Part shown: positions 25,736 through 35,451 of the stretch, piece by piece
Layout: each line of letters opens with the position of its first letter
Numbering within the stretch: the first letter of the stretch is position 1
DNA from: Maribacter sp. MMG018
GTDB taxonomy: Bacteria; Bacteroidota; Bacteroidia; Flavobacteriales; Flavobacteriaceae
NCBI RefSeq assembly: GCF_018100785.1
Contig: NZ_JAGJEC010000005.1
Span: 1-64,000, forward strand
Direction: 5' to 3'
Length of the DNA stretch: 64,000 nucleotides
The notes under the pieces: generated by a model
What the model was told of the DNA's origin: nothing
Databases searched by the model: none
What the model saw: the letters and a program-made list of their open reading frames with translations, nothing else
Made by a program: the position numbers and the translations under genes

Positions 25736-28700
25736 ATGATTAAAGACTGTTACTTTTTAAAAAAAGGTTTGTGGTGCCCGAATAGAGTATGGGTACTGTC
25801 CTTAATTTGTATTTTGTTTTTTCTGCAAAGTTATGGGCAGACCGGACAAAGTATTAAAGGTGTTGTGAAGGACTCGAACGGGACTCCTTTGCCTGGAGTG
25901 AATGTTCTTGAGAAAGGTACACTAAATGGTGTAGTAACTGATTTTGACGGTTATTACAAAATTAATATATCTGAATCGGACGTACTCCTTTTTTCTTTTG
26001 TAGGGTTTAAGACCAAAGAATTGAATATCAAAGGAAGAACGGTTGTTGATGTTTTGCTGGAAGAAGATTTTTCAACCTTGGACGAAGTGGTTGTAATTGG
26101 TTACGGAACTTCTAAAAAATCTGACTTAACAGGGTCTGTTACCAGTTTAAAATCCGAAGATATAGTGCAATCTAAATCTATTTCTTTTCTTGGTGCAATT
26201 CAAGGAAAAATGGCTGGGGTTCAGGTGAAACAGTCTTCTGGTGAGCCAGGAGCCGGTATTGATATAAAAATACGTGGAGCCAATTCGGTTAGCGCAAGTT
26301 CTAATCCCTTGTATGTAATAGATGGAGTTCAAATCGATATTAATGAGGATGAAGTAGCTAATTCTTCTGTTAGTAATTCGACTTCAATGAATCCTTTAGC
26401 AACTTTGAATCCAGCTGATATTGAATCTATCGAGGTTTTAAAAGATGCTTCTGCTACGGCCATATATGGATCTAGGGGGGCAAATGGTGTTGTTTTGGTT
26501 ACTACAAAAAGCGGAGGAAACAATAAGGCGAGTTTTACCTACAATACGTATAGCAGTTTTTCGCAAGCAACAAAAGAATTGGATATTTTAAGTGGTGAGG
26601 ATTATTTGGAATATAGAAAGTCTCTAGGTAACACTAACGACTTTTTATTTTATGAGGATACGGACAATGATGGTATTCCCGATTCCGATAGGGATTTATC
26701 TAACATACCTATGTTTAATTGGCAAGATGAGGCTCTTAGGACCGCATTTTCCCAATCTCACCATATTTCGGCATCAGGTGGTAACGAGAACACCAGTTTT
26801 TCTGCAAGTGCTGGTTATTTGAATCAAGATGGGATTGTTGTAAACAATAATTATGAAAGGTTAAATTCTAGGGTAAGGATAGATCATAAGTTTTCTAAGA
26901 AGTTTAAAGCTGGATTTAATATATCGTCCAGCTATTCAATGCAATCTGGGGTTACCAGTACTGGAGGGGCATCAAATTTTAATGGTGTTTTACAATCAAT
27001 CGTAATTGCCAAGCCTGTAGATTATTATGATCCAGATGATCCTGAAGATGGGCAATTTGGAAAGTTTATTTCACCTATGGCTTTACTTACCGAAGCTGAG
27101 AAAAATGTTTCTCTGTTTCAAACTATAGCAAGTTCTTATCTACAATATAATTTTAATGACAATTTAAGTTTTAAGTTGAGCGGAGGAGGTAATATTTCCG
27201 ATTCCAAAGGAAAGGAATTTTACGGAAAAGATACTCGTTGGGGAGTTAATGATAATGGCTTGGGAGTTTTACAAGACCGCAAGACGATGTCTTATTTTAC
27301 AACGTCGCAATTAAACTACAGGTTAAAACTAACTAATAAGCATGTCTTTAATTTTATGCTGGCAGCAGAAACCAATCACTATAATTTTGAAAGTTTTGGA
27401 TTAGAAGTAACCAATTTTGAAGATGAGTCTACTGGTATTAACGATATTAGTAAATCTGGCGGATATAAGACATTGAGTTCAAACCGATATTCTACAAATA
27501 GATTGTCTTATTTGGGTCGGGTAAATTATAATTTACTGGGCAAATATTTATTTACTACAAGTATAAGGACAGATGGTTCCGATAAATTTGGTTCTGGTAA
27601 TAAGTATGGTGTCTTTCCTTCCGTTGCCTTTGCTTGGAGGGTAAGCAAAGAGAATTTTTTAAAGGATAGTGAAACGATAAGTAACCTAAAACTTAGGCTT
27701 AGTTATGGTGTGACCGGTAATGAGCGCATTCCTGCTTATTTGTACTTGTCTAGTTTGGGCAATACCCGCTATGCTACAGATGGGGACTTGGATTTGGGGC
27801 TGGCGCCATCTAGACGTGCCAATCCAGACTTAAAATGGGAAACGACCACTCAATACAATGCAGGGGTGGACATAGGTCTTTTTAATAATAGAATAAGTCT
27901 TGGTGCTGATGTTTATCATAAGAGAACAGAGGATTTGTTGCTGCTTTCCCCTGTGTCTTCTCAAACAGGATATTTTGAAGAATATACAAATATAGGAGTT
28001 GTAGATAACAATGGTTTCGAATTATCCCTAAACTCCGTTAATATTGATAGACCTAATTTTACATGGCAAACCAGTATAAATGTCGCTGCTAATAAAAATG
28101 AGGTTAAGGATTTGGGTGCTGTTGACTTTATACCGGTTACTATAGGTGGAGGATATATTACCAACGTAGGAAGGGTAGAGGAAGGTGAGTCCATTGGTAA
28201 CATTTATGGTTTTGAATGGGATGGAATCTATCAGATCGATGATTTTACATGGCAAGACGGAAGTGATTCTAGTATACCATTCGATGAAAGGGTTTTTCAG
28301 TTGAAGGAAGGGGTGGTTCAAAATTCATCCGCGTCTGTTCAACCGGGTGACTTTAAGTTCAAGGATTTGAACGGAGATGGGGTTGTAGACGATGAAAACG
28401 ATAGAAAAAGTCTTGGTAATAGTTATCCGGATATTTTTGGGGGAATCACGAATTCTTTTAAAATAGGAAACTTTGATTTTAGCTTCTTTATGGAATTTCA
28501 GTATGGAAATGAAATTTTCAACGAATTCAAATTTCGTTTAGAAGGTTTTGGTGCAAATAACATTCTTCAAGAATATTATGATGATCGATGGACTCCAGAA
28601 AATCCATCTAATGAACACGGTTCGTTGTCTCAACAAAATTCTACGGCTAGACTTTCGTCAAGTTACTATGTTGAGGATGGGTCTTATGTGAGATTGGCAA

Positions 28701-28918
28701 ACACTTCTTTGGGATACAATCTGCCTCAAAAATTCATTACCGATACTGGTATCAAGTCACTAAGGATTTATGTTAGTGGGACAAACCTAAAAACGTGGAC
28801 CAAATATTCTGGTTTTGATCCCGATGTTAGTTTCAGCAATCCTCTTTTAACGGGTTTTGATAGAGTAACCTATCCAAGATCCAAGACCATAACACTTGGT
28901 CTTAATATTACTTTTTAA
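25736..28918 (+). CDS. SusC-family TonB-dependent glycan transporter
   Basis: A 1060-residue outer-membrane importer for oligosaccharides. After a signal peptide (to about residue 35) comes a carboxypeptidase D-like domain (IKGVVKDSNGTPLPGVNVLEKGT). The plug follows, with VVVIGYGTSKKSDLTGSV, the LYVIDGVQ segment and ESIEVLKDASATAIYGSRGANGVVLVTTKSG. A long beta-barrel ends in a terminal phenylalanine (LGLNITF). It is paired with SusD 16 bases downstream. Together they should bind and import pieces of the target glycan, driven by ExbBD-TonB. No anti-sigma interaction domain was seen at its N-terminus, consistent with regulation by the GntR-type protein. Confidence 0.95.
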   Translation: MIKDCYFLKKGLWCPNRVWVLSLICILFFLQSYGQTGQSIKGVVKDSNGTPLPGVNVLEKGTLNGVVTDFDGYYKINISESDVLLFSFVGFKTKELNIKGRTVVDVLLEEDFSTLDEVVVIGYGTSKKSDLTGSVTSLKSEDIVQSKSISFLGAIQGKMAGVQVKQSSGEPGAGIDIKIRGANSVSASSNPLYVIDGVQIDINEDEVANSSVSNSTSMNPLATLNPADIESIEVLKDASATAIYGSRGANGVVLVTTKSGGNNKASFTYNTYSSFSQATKELDILSGEDYLEYRKSLGNTNDFLFYEDTDNDGIPDSDRDLSNIPMFNWQDEALRTAFSQSHHISASGGNENTSFSASAGYLNQDGIVVNNNYERLNSRVRIDHKFSKKFKAGFNISSSYSMQSGVTSTGGASNFNGVLQSIVIAKPVDYYDPDDPEDGQFGKFISPMALLTEAEKNVSLFQTIASSYLQYNFNDNLSFKLSGGGNISDSKGKEFYGKDTRWGVNDNGLGVLQDRKTMSYFTTSQLNYRLKLTNKHVFNFMLAAETNHYNFESFGLEVTNFEDESTGINDISKSGGYKTLSSNRYSTNRLSYLGRVNYNLLGKYLFTTSIRTDGSDKFGSGNKYGVFPSVAFAWRVSKENFLKDSETISNLKLRLSYGVTGNERIPAYLYLSSLGNTRYATDGDLDLGLAPSRRANPDLKWETTTQYNAGVDIGLFNNRISLGADVYHKRTEDLLLLSPVSSQTGYFEEYTNIGVVDNNGFELSLNSVNIDRPNFTWQTSINVAANKNEVKDLGAVDFIPVTIGGGYITNVGRVEEGESIGNIYGFEWDGIYQIDDFTWQDGSDSSIPFDERVFQLKEGVVQNSSASVQPGDFKFKDLNGDGVVDDENDRKSLGNSYPDIFGGITNSFKIGNFDFSFFMEFQYGNEIFNEFKFRLEGFGANNILQEYYDDRWTPENPSNEHGSLSQQNSTARLSSSYYVEDGSYVRLANTSLGYNLPQKFITDTGIKSLRIYVSGTNLKTWTKYSGFDPDVSFSNPLLTGFDRVTYPRSKTITLGLNITF

Positions 28919-28934
28919 CTAAAAATCGAAAAAA

Positions 28935-30572
28935 ATGAAAAATATAATAGCTTTTGTTCTTTTATTAGGGTTGTGTAGTTCTTGTGAGGAAGATTTCTTG
29001 GAAACAGCGCCGTATTCCTTCAGCTCGCCAGAAAATTTTTATTCCAATGATGCGGAAATAGAGTTGGCAATTACCGCTGGTTATTCGGTAATCAATGATG
29101 CTTCGGTAATGGGCAACGGTAATTATGATACTTTTGGTAGGGGGCTTTTGTTTATGCTCAATGGTGGTACGGATGAATCGATTACGAAGGAGGGATTTGG
29201 CAATACAGATTATGCACCATGGGGATTGGCTTCTTTTAATAGTACAAATAAATTTTTAAAATATAATTGGTTTTATTGGTATGCCGGTATAAATAGGTTA
29301 AACCTGTTGTTGGAGAATTTGGACGGGGCGGAAATGGAAGATGAGACCAGACGTGAAACAGTTAGGGCGGAGGCTCGTTTTTTACGTGGTCTTTATCACA
29401 TGTATTTAGCTAAAATGTTCGGGGCTATCCCTACATATACCGAATCTCTGGCGGATCCAGAAAAGGCGAGGCAACCGTTAAATGAGGTGTATGAACTGAT
29501 AATTGAGGATTTTAAGTATGCATATGAAAATTTAGACCATAGGTCTTCTAAAACCGGACGTGCCAATAAATGGACGGCAGGTGGGTTTCTTGCAGAATTA
29601 TACTGTTATCTTGGAAGTTGCAAAAAATTTGGAGTAGGTAATGATTTGGCTTTTCCTTTAAATAGTTTTGATTGGGTGGATGAAGATGATATGTATGCGA
29701 AGGCCCTAGTAGTGGCATCCGATGTTGTTGATAACAGTGGTTATCGTTTAATTGATCAATACGATTACCTTTTTAGAGCTACGACTTCTTCGTATCAACG
29801 AGAAGAATGTTTGTTTATGGCCGAAGGAAGTGATGATATTTCCAATCAAAGAATTAACATTTGGGTAAATAATTTGTTGCCTCAAGGAAATCGAGATTTG
29901 GTAGGTGGGGGCTATGGATGGTTAAGACCCACCGGGGAAATTTATTATAAATATACGGATGGGGATTTTAGACGTGATCACAATCTGGTTGGGGTAATAC
30001 CAAACAATGCGGATTATGAAGAAATAGACGGAATAAGATATTTCATTCCTAATTCAATCAGTCAGCTCCCGAATCCCACAGAGTTTAATTCCTACACCCA
30101 AGGAAAGTTCAGGATCCAAGATCCAAAACAAAAAACTGTGGTAAACTATGGTACCGAAGGTAGTTTTCCATTGCTGAGATTTGCCAATGTCTTACTGTTA
30201 AAAGCGGAAGCACAGTATTTTACGGGTAACGAGCTTGAAGCTAGAAATACAATTTCGATTGTCAGAAACAGGGCCCTGGAGGACGGGTATACTTTGTCAT
30301 CCCTTAATAGCGCTTATTATAACTCAGATTTTGTTGAAGAGCTGCTTGATGAAAGGTCACGTGAACTGGCTTTTGAGTGTCAGCGAAGATTTGATTTAAT
30401 GCGTTTTAACAAGTTTGACGAGGCTATCAATGGTTTGGATGTTAGTAATGGTAGATGGAATTCGGTCGTTGCTGAATTAAAATCCAATTGGTCGTCTCAT
30501 AAAATATGGTTCCCATTACCCTTGGAGCAAACAGAAATTAACCAAAATTTAGAACAAAACCCTGGTTATTAG
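28935..30572 (+). CDS. SusD-family glycan-binding lipoprotein
   Basis: A 545-residue surface lipoprotein (lipobox ending at Cys17) that caps the SusC transporter and captures oligosaccharides. Typical SusD elements are visible: ETAPYSFSSPENFY near the N-terminus, RAEARFLRGLYHMYLAKMFGAIP at about 145-170, LLRFANVLLLKAEAQYFTGN, and ERSRELAFECQRRFDLMRF near the C-terminus. It ends with the usual NQNLEQNPGY. The close spacing to SusC shows a single transcription unit. Confidence 0.95.
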   Translation: MKNIIAFVLLLGLCSSCEEDFLETAPYSFSSPENFYSNDAEIELAITAGYSVINDASVMGNGNYDTFGRGLLFMLNGGTDESITKEGFGNTDYAPWGLASFNSTNKFLKYNWFYWYAGINRLNLLLENLDGAEMEDETRRETVRAEARFLRGLYHMYLAKMFGAIPTYTESLADPEKARQPLNEVYELIIEDFKYAYENLDHRSSKTGRANKWTAGGFLAELYCYLGSCKKFGVGNDLAFPLNSFDWVDEDDMYAKALVVASDVVDNSGYRLIDQYDYLFRATTSSYQREECLFMAEGSDDISNQRINIWVNNLLPQGNRDLVGGGYGWLRPTGEIYYKYTDGDFRRDHNLVGVIPNNADYEEIDGIRYFIPNSISQLPNPTEFNSYTQGKFRIQDPKQKTVVNYGTEGSFPLLRFANVLLLKAEAQYFTGNELEARNTISIVRNRALEDGYTLSSLNSAYYNSDFVEELLDERSRELAFECQRRFDLMRFNKFDEAINGLDVSNGRWNSVVAELKSNWSSHKIWFPLPLEQTEINQNLEQNPGY

Positions 30573-30779
30573 TGGTGTGAGTTTGTCCATTTGGGGCGAG
30601 CTAATGACAGGTCTAACAATTTGAGTTCGATATTAGAATATATGTCGGGAGTATTGTACAGATAACAAGAGTGACCAAAAATTGTTGCTCTTAGTTTTTG
30701 TTGAGTGAATTGTGGAGTTATTCTACATTAAGAGAAGAATTTTAATATATCCTATGAATAGGGAGGTAATTATTTGTAA

Positions 30780-33095
30780 ATGAGGTTTGTAATTATCAAA
30801 AGAGGTGTGAGGTTTGGTGGGCTATGTTTGCCTGTCCTATTTCTTCTAATAGGATGTTCTATTGCTGCGTCCAAGTCTTTAACACCAAACAAGAATTATG
30901 GTTATTGGGGTACAATAGAAAAGACAGACGTCATATTTCAAAGAAATGAAGACCTTAAAGAGGTTGGTGATAACTTAAGGGGAATAGGGTTGAAGAACAT
31001 ACGGGAAGATATGTTGAAAGCCTACTGGTTTATGATAAGGCAAAAAATGAACACTTCTGAGCTTTTGATAATTGAGGATTTGCCCGATAGTAAAATTGAA
31101 GAAATACAGCACATAGTTAATATGGTCAACCTACATTCGGATGTAACTTTGAATGATAAAAAGATTTTGGGAAACGAATATCCCAAAGGTTTTTTTTTTA
31201 GGACTCCCGATTATGTAGATATGAGTTATGAAGACTGGGAAAAGGAAAATAGGAGGTTGGGAGGTGTCTTTGTAAAGGCGATGTCGGAAGAAATATCGAC
31301 AAAAGATGTTTCAAGAACTTTAACCTATTTGAATCGCTTTGCCATTGAAAATCCTGAGCAGCTAGTAGTATTACATTTTAATGGAAGGTCAAGGGATCCT
31401 AATTGGAATACTTCCAAATATTCTGCAGGGCATTGGCTATATAATCCTGGTTGTTTTCTGGAACGAGATATTTCTTCGAACGATTCCATTTTAAAAGTGT
31501 CCGACACCTCCGTTTTTAGACTAAATATTGGTTTAAGAAATGCGAAAAAGAAAGACGACATTGTTTTGGTGCCAATAGATAAGAATGGGGAAAAGATTTG
31601 GGAAAGGGCCGAACAGGTAACCTTAGTAGCGATTGGAGATGGTGACATAAAGGTGGCTAGGGGCCAATATGGAACAAAGCCTTTAAGTTTTGAAAAGGGG
31701 AAAACGTATGTTGCTCCACACGCTACAAGTGGTCCATGGGGCTCTCCCAAAGACAATAATTTATTATGGTATTATAACCTTTCTTCAACTTGTCCCAAGG
31801 ATTTGGATGGTAAACAATGTGCAGATATACTGGTTGAGGAAATTGGATCATGGTTTGAAAATGATGGGGTCGCTTTTGCTTTGGACGGAATCCAATTTGA
31901 TATATCACCTTGGACATTAAAAAAGGTGACAAGTGGAAAACGAAAAGTAGACCTTGATTTGGATGGTGTAGCAGATGACGGTTATCTAGATGGAAAGAAT
32001 GTTTTTGGTATGGGGGTGTATAGTTTTTATAAAAATCTGCGAAAAACTTTAGGAAATACAAAACTTATTTTGGGCGATGGAGGTGTAGATTATTCGATGA
32101 GAGCTATTGGTGTTGCAAATGGTATGGAAGCCGAGGGATTTTGCCAGCCAAATAATTCATTTAGAGAATTTTCAAAACCTCTTAGTTTGTTCGGCTATTG
32201 GAACAAATATGCTATAACACCTTCTTTTTCCTATATAACGAATAAAGATAAAAATGGCAGTGAAAAGGATCAAAAAGATAGAGAAAGAATGGTTTTGGCA
32301 GCTGCCCAATGTTTAGGGGTTTCTTTTAATTCGGTTATAGGAACACCTTCTGATGACGGATTTAAGAGAGGAATCGTGGACGAGTTGGTCAAGGGCGAGG
32401 AAAATGAGCAGTATTGGCTAGGTAAACCATTAGGGCCTACAATCTATGACGGAGCTAGTTTGAATAAAAAAGATGTTCTGGACTTTAATGGGGTGAAGAT
32501 CAATTCTGTGGATTGCCAATTCAAAATAAAAAACAATGAACTCATAATGTTTTCCCACGCTAATGTTGCGGATAAGAACATGAAAGTGGTATTAAAAGAC
32601 TTAAACTTTTCTAAAGGAGATGTGGTTATCGATTTTAAAGCAAAATCTAAAGAACCACTTGTTGGTTTTGAATCTTTTGTTCCTAGGCAGATAGTGGTCG
32701 GTACCGATGCCGTGATAAACAAAGATAATACGGCGCCTTCAATTCTTAATTACATAAATTCTGTGGACGAACTAGCATGTAGTTTCTACTTTAGGGAAGT
32801 AGGGCAAAGAGGGGATCTTGAAATTGAAATAGAAGGTGGGGGTGAGGTTGTTATTAAGGATTTTAAGATCACTAATAGGCAGTTGGCAATGGCACGTGAA
32901 TTTGAAAATGGTGTAGTATTGGTAAATGCATCATTGAAACCTTATACATTTGACCTTGTCAAATTATTTCCAGGGTCTAGGTTTAAAAGGCTAAAGGGGA
33001 CCAAACTTCAGAATATTGATATAAACAATGGGGAAGAAGTGGATAGAACCGTTACAACAGAAGGTTTGAGTGGTTTGTTTTTAATGAAAATTTGA
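30780..33095 (+). CDS. Uncharacterised 771-residue lipoprotein, possible new glycoside hydrolase
   Basis: I do not recognise a known family. A signal peptide with lipobox (LLIGC, Cys26) predicts a surface or periplasmic lipoprotein. The central part (about 40-550) reads like an (alpha/beta) barrel: strand-like segments are followed by conserved-looking acids and aromatics, for example LDGIQFDISPW (Asp369, Asp374) and LILGDGGVDY (Asp433), and near 500 SFSYITNKDKNGSEK. The C-terminal part (about 570-771) looks like one or two beta-sandwich domains. Its place between SusD and a GH36 gene suggests a glycan-active enzyme, perhaps the main chain-cutting or debranching enzyme, which is otherwise missing here. 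Confidence 0.7.
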   Translation: MRFVIIKRGVRFGGLCLPVLFLLIGCSIAASKSLTPNKNYGYWGTIEKTDVIFQRNEDLKEVGDNLRGIGLKNIREDMLKAYWFMIRQKMNTSELLIIEDLPDSKIEEIQHIVNMVNLHSDVTLNDKKILGNEYPKGFFFRTPDYVDMSYEDWEKENRRLGGVFVKAMSEEISTKDVSRTLTYLNRFAIENPEQLVVLHFNGRSRDPNWNTSKYSAGHWLYNPGCFLERDISSNDSILKVSDTSVFRLNIGLRNAKKKDDIVLVPIDKNGEKIWERAEQVTLVAIGDGDIKVARGQYGTKPLSFEKGKTYVAPHATSGPWGSPKDNNLLWYYNLSSTCPKDLDGKQCADILVEEIGSWFENDGVAFALDGIQFDISPWTLKKVTSGKRKVDLDLDGVADDGYLDGKNVFGMGVYSFYKNLRKTLGNTKLILGDGGVDYSMRAIGVANGMEAEGFCQPNNSFREFSKPLSLFGYWNKYAITPSFSYITNKDKNGSEKDQKDRERMVLAAAQCLGVSFNSVIGTPSDDGFKRGIVDELVKGEENEQYWLGKPLGPTIYDGASLNKKDVLDFNGVKINSVDCQFKIKNNELIMFSHANVADKNMKVVLKDLNFSKGDVVIDFKAKSKEPLVGFESFVPRQIVVGTDAVINKDNTAPSILNYINSVDELACSFYFREVGQRGDLEIEIEGGGEVVIKDFKITNRQLAMAREFENGVVLVNASLKPYTFDLVKLFPGSRFKRLKGTKLQNIDINNGEEVDRTVTTEGLSGLFLMKI

Positions 33096-33262
33096 ATCAT
33101 AAAATTAATAAAGAACAATAAAGCAAAAGCATTTGTCTCCTGTATAATGATTGATATATGCATATTGTCATCAACATAATTGTCATGATGAGTGTACGGG
33201 CTTTGTATGATGTTCTATGTGATAATGAGTTGCGAATAGATGAATAATTAAAAAAATGTATT

Positions 33263-35440
33263 GTGAATATACTTAGATTGTTATTGGTTTTTTTGGTTTT
33301 TGGATGTAATGTTTTCTCACAAGAAAACTCTTTCGACATGGAAGTTGAAGGTCTCAAAATTAAATTTGAGGTAGATTCTGATAACCGTTTAAAAGAAAGG
33401 TTATTACTGCCCTCTAAATATAATGGAGATATTGAGCTTCCCGCTACCGATAAAGAAACGGATTTAAGCGTTTCTTTTCATGTAACAGGTGAGAATAGGG
33501 ATTCCCATCATGGGGCAAAGCTAACAGGGGGACTGCCCGGGTTAAGACTGGACTATGTAAGTGTGGAGGAAGTTAGTAGGCCATGGGGTAAATTATACAC
33601 GGTATATCAGAAAGACGAAAAACTTGGTTTGGAGGTATTTACCTACTACGAGTTTTACAGAGGCACCAATACTTGTAGAAGATATACAAAAGTAAAGAAC
33701 GTATCTAAAAAGAGTATTGGTGTTAATCACCTTAGTTCGGCCATGATCAACAATATTGGTAATTTGGGACAAGGGAGTATAGAAGAAAAGTTACTTGTGC
33801 ATTGGGCCAACAATGGTTGGAAAACGGAAGCACAATGGCATAGTGAACTTCCTTCGGAAGCGGGTTGGGGGCCTAATGGAACCTTTCAACTTTCTGGAAT
33901 TTTTCATACTAATATCGGTTCAATGTCAACTGTAAAGGAGTTGCCCATGGCTATGATAGAGAATAAAGCCGTTGGGTTAACTTGGTTTTGGCAAATAGAA
34001 CATAATGGGTCTTGGCATTGGGAGTTCTCGAATGTTAGGTCTGGTGCGAAAAAAATACGTACAGGGGGAAACCCGACATATGTTTATATAGGAGGCCCTG
34101 ACGAAGAGCATCATCAAGCATGGAAATCTTTAGGTGAGGGGGAGGAATATGTCACGGTACCCGTAGCTATAGGATGTGTAGAAGGAGGTTTTAATGAAGC
34201 TATAGAAGCTTTAACAAAATACAGGAGAGTAGCTTGTATTTCGCCTAATAAGGATAATCAGGAATGTCCAGTTATTTTTAACGATTATATGAATTGTCTT
34301 TTTGGAGACCCTACCACCGAAAAAGAATTACCATTGATCAAGGCTGCTTCCGAGGCAGGTTGCGACTATTACGTGATCGATGCTGGTTGGTATGCGGAAA
34401 TGAACGAAAAATGGTGGGATGCGGTAGGACTTTGGAGACCGGGAAACAGTAGGTTTGCAGGAGGAATAGAAAGGCTGTTGGATAGTATCCGATCTAATGG
34501 TATGATACCCGGACTATGGTTGGAAATAGAGAGGGTGGGGATACGGTCTCCTCTTAAAAATAAGCCAGATAGTTGGTTTTTTATGCGCCATGGCAAACGA
34601 GTCATAGATAATGGTAGCTATATGCTGGATTTTAGAAGTTCTAATGTTATAGAACATGCGGATGAAGTTATAGATAGGGTGGTAGACCAATATGGTGCTG
34701 GTTATGTAAAGATGGATTATAATGTTAACTCTCTAATGGGAACCGAGACAAATGCCAGTAGTATGGGGCAAGGTTTGTTAAAGCATCAAAGGGCGTATAG
34801 GAATTGGATGAAAAATGTTTATGATAGACACCAAGACTTGGTAATTGAAAATTGTGGAAGTGGAGGAATGCGAATGGACTATGCCATGCTTTCCATGAAC
34901 CAGTTACAGTCTTCTAGTGATCAAACGGATTACAAGAAAAACCCTGCTATCGTAGTGGGTGCTATGGCTGCCGTATTACCAGAACAATTGGCGGTATGGT
35001 CATATCCTATGAAGGATGGAAATAAATATGAGGCCTCTTTTAATATGGTCAATGCCATGTTAGGGAGAATTCATCAAAGTGGTCATTTGGCAGAATTACC
35101 GGAAGAGAGTTTTAAACAGGTAAAAACAGGTATTAAAATTTATAAAGATGAATTAGCGGGTATTATACCAAAATCTATTCCTTTTTTTCCTTTTGGAATG
35201 CCTAAAATATCAGATGATGCATCACCTATAGCTTTAGGGTTGAAAAGTGAGGATGCAGATTATTATGCTGTATGGAGGTTGTCGGGAAAAGAAGTTGTTC
35301 AATTGGAAATGAAAAATATTGGCGAAGCGGAAGTTTTATACCCTAAGGATCTGGGAATAAGTTTAGAGCAAGGAGCAGGTAAGTTTACAGTATCCTTTCC
35401 ACAACAATATATGGCAACAATAATAAAAGTTAAGAAATAA
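33263..35440 (+). CDS. GH36-family alpha-galactosidase
   Basis: A 725-residue exported glycoside hydrolase. The N-terminal beta-supersandwich is followed by the catalytic barrel with YYVIDAGWYAEM, GMIPGLWLEIERVG, KMDYN (nucleophile Asp485), ENCGSGGMRMDYAML and SSSDQTDY (acid/base Asp553). These are GH36 hallmarks. It should remove alpha-linked galactose or a related sugar from the glycan. The start codon is GTG at 33263; an ATG at 33256 is in another frame. The signal peptide ends around FSQ, with a possible lipobox (VFGC). Only 11 bases separate it from the sulfatase that follows. Confidence 0.88.
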   Translation: MNILRLLLVFLVFGCNVFSQENSFDMEVEGLKIKFEVDSDNRLKERLLLPSKYNGDIELPATDKETDLSVSFHVTGENRDSHHGAKLTGGLPGLRLDYVSVEEVSRPWGKLYTVYQKDEKLGLEVFTYYEFYRGTNTCRRYTKVKNVSKKSIGVNHLSSAMINNIGNLGQGSIEEKLLVHWANNGWKTEAQWHSELPSEAGWGPNGTFQLSGIFHTNIGSMSTVKELPMAMIENKAVGLTWFWQIEHNGSWHWEFSNVRSGAKKIRTGGNPTYVYIGGPDEEHHQAWKSLGEGEEYVTVPVAIGCVEGGFNEAIEALTKYRRVACISPNKDNQECPVIFNDYMNCLFGDPTTEKELPLIKAASEAGCDYYVIDAGWYAEMNEKWWDAVGLWRPGNSRFAGGIERLLDSIRSNGMIPGLWLEIERVGIRSPLKNKPDSWFFMRHGKRVIDNGSYMLDFRSSNVIEHADEVIDRVVDQYGAGYVKMDYNVNSLMGTETNASSMGQGLLKHQRAYRNWMKNVYDRHQDLVIENCGSGGMRMDYAMLSMNQLQSSSDQTDYKKNPAIVVGAMAAVLPEQLAVWSYPMKDGNKYEASFNMVNAMLGRIHQSGHLAELPEESFKQVKTGIKIYKDELAGIIPKSIPFFPFGMPKISDDASPIALGLKSEDADYYAVWRLSGKEVVQLEMKNIGEAEVLYPKDLGISLEQGAGKFTVSFPQQYMATIIKVKK

Positions 35441-35451
35441 GATATAAGTTT

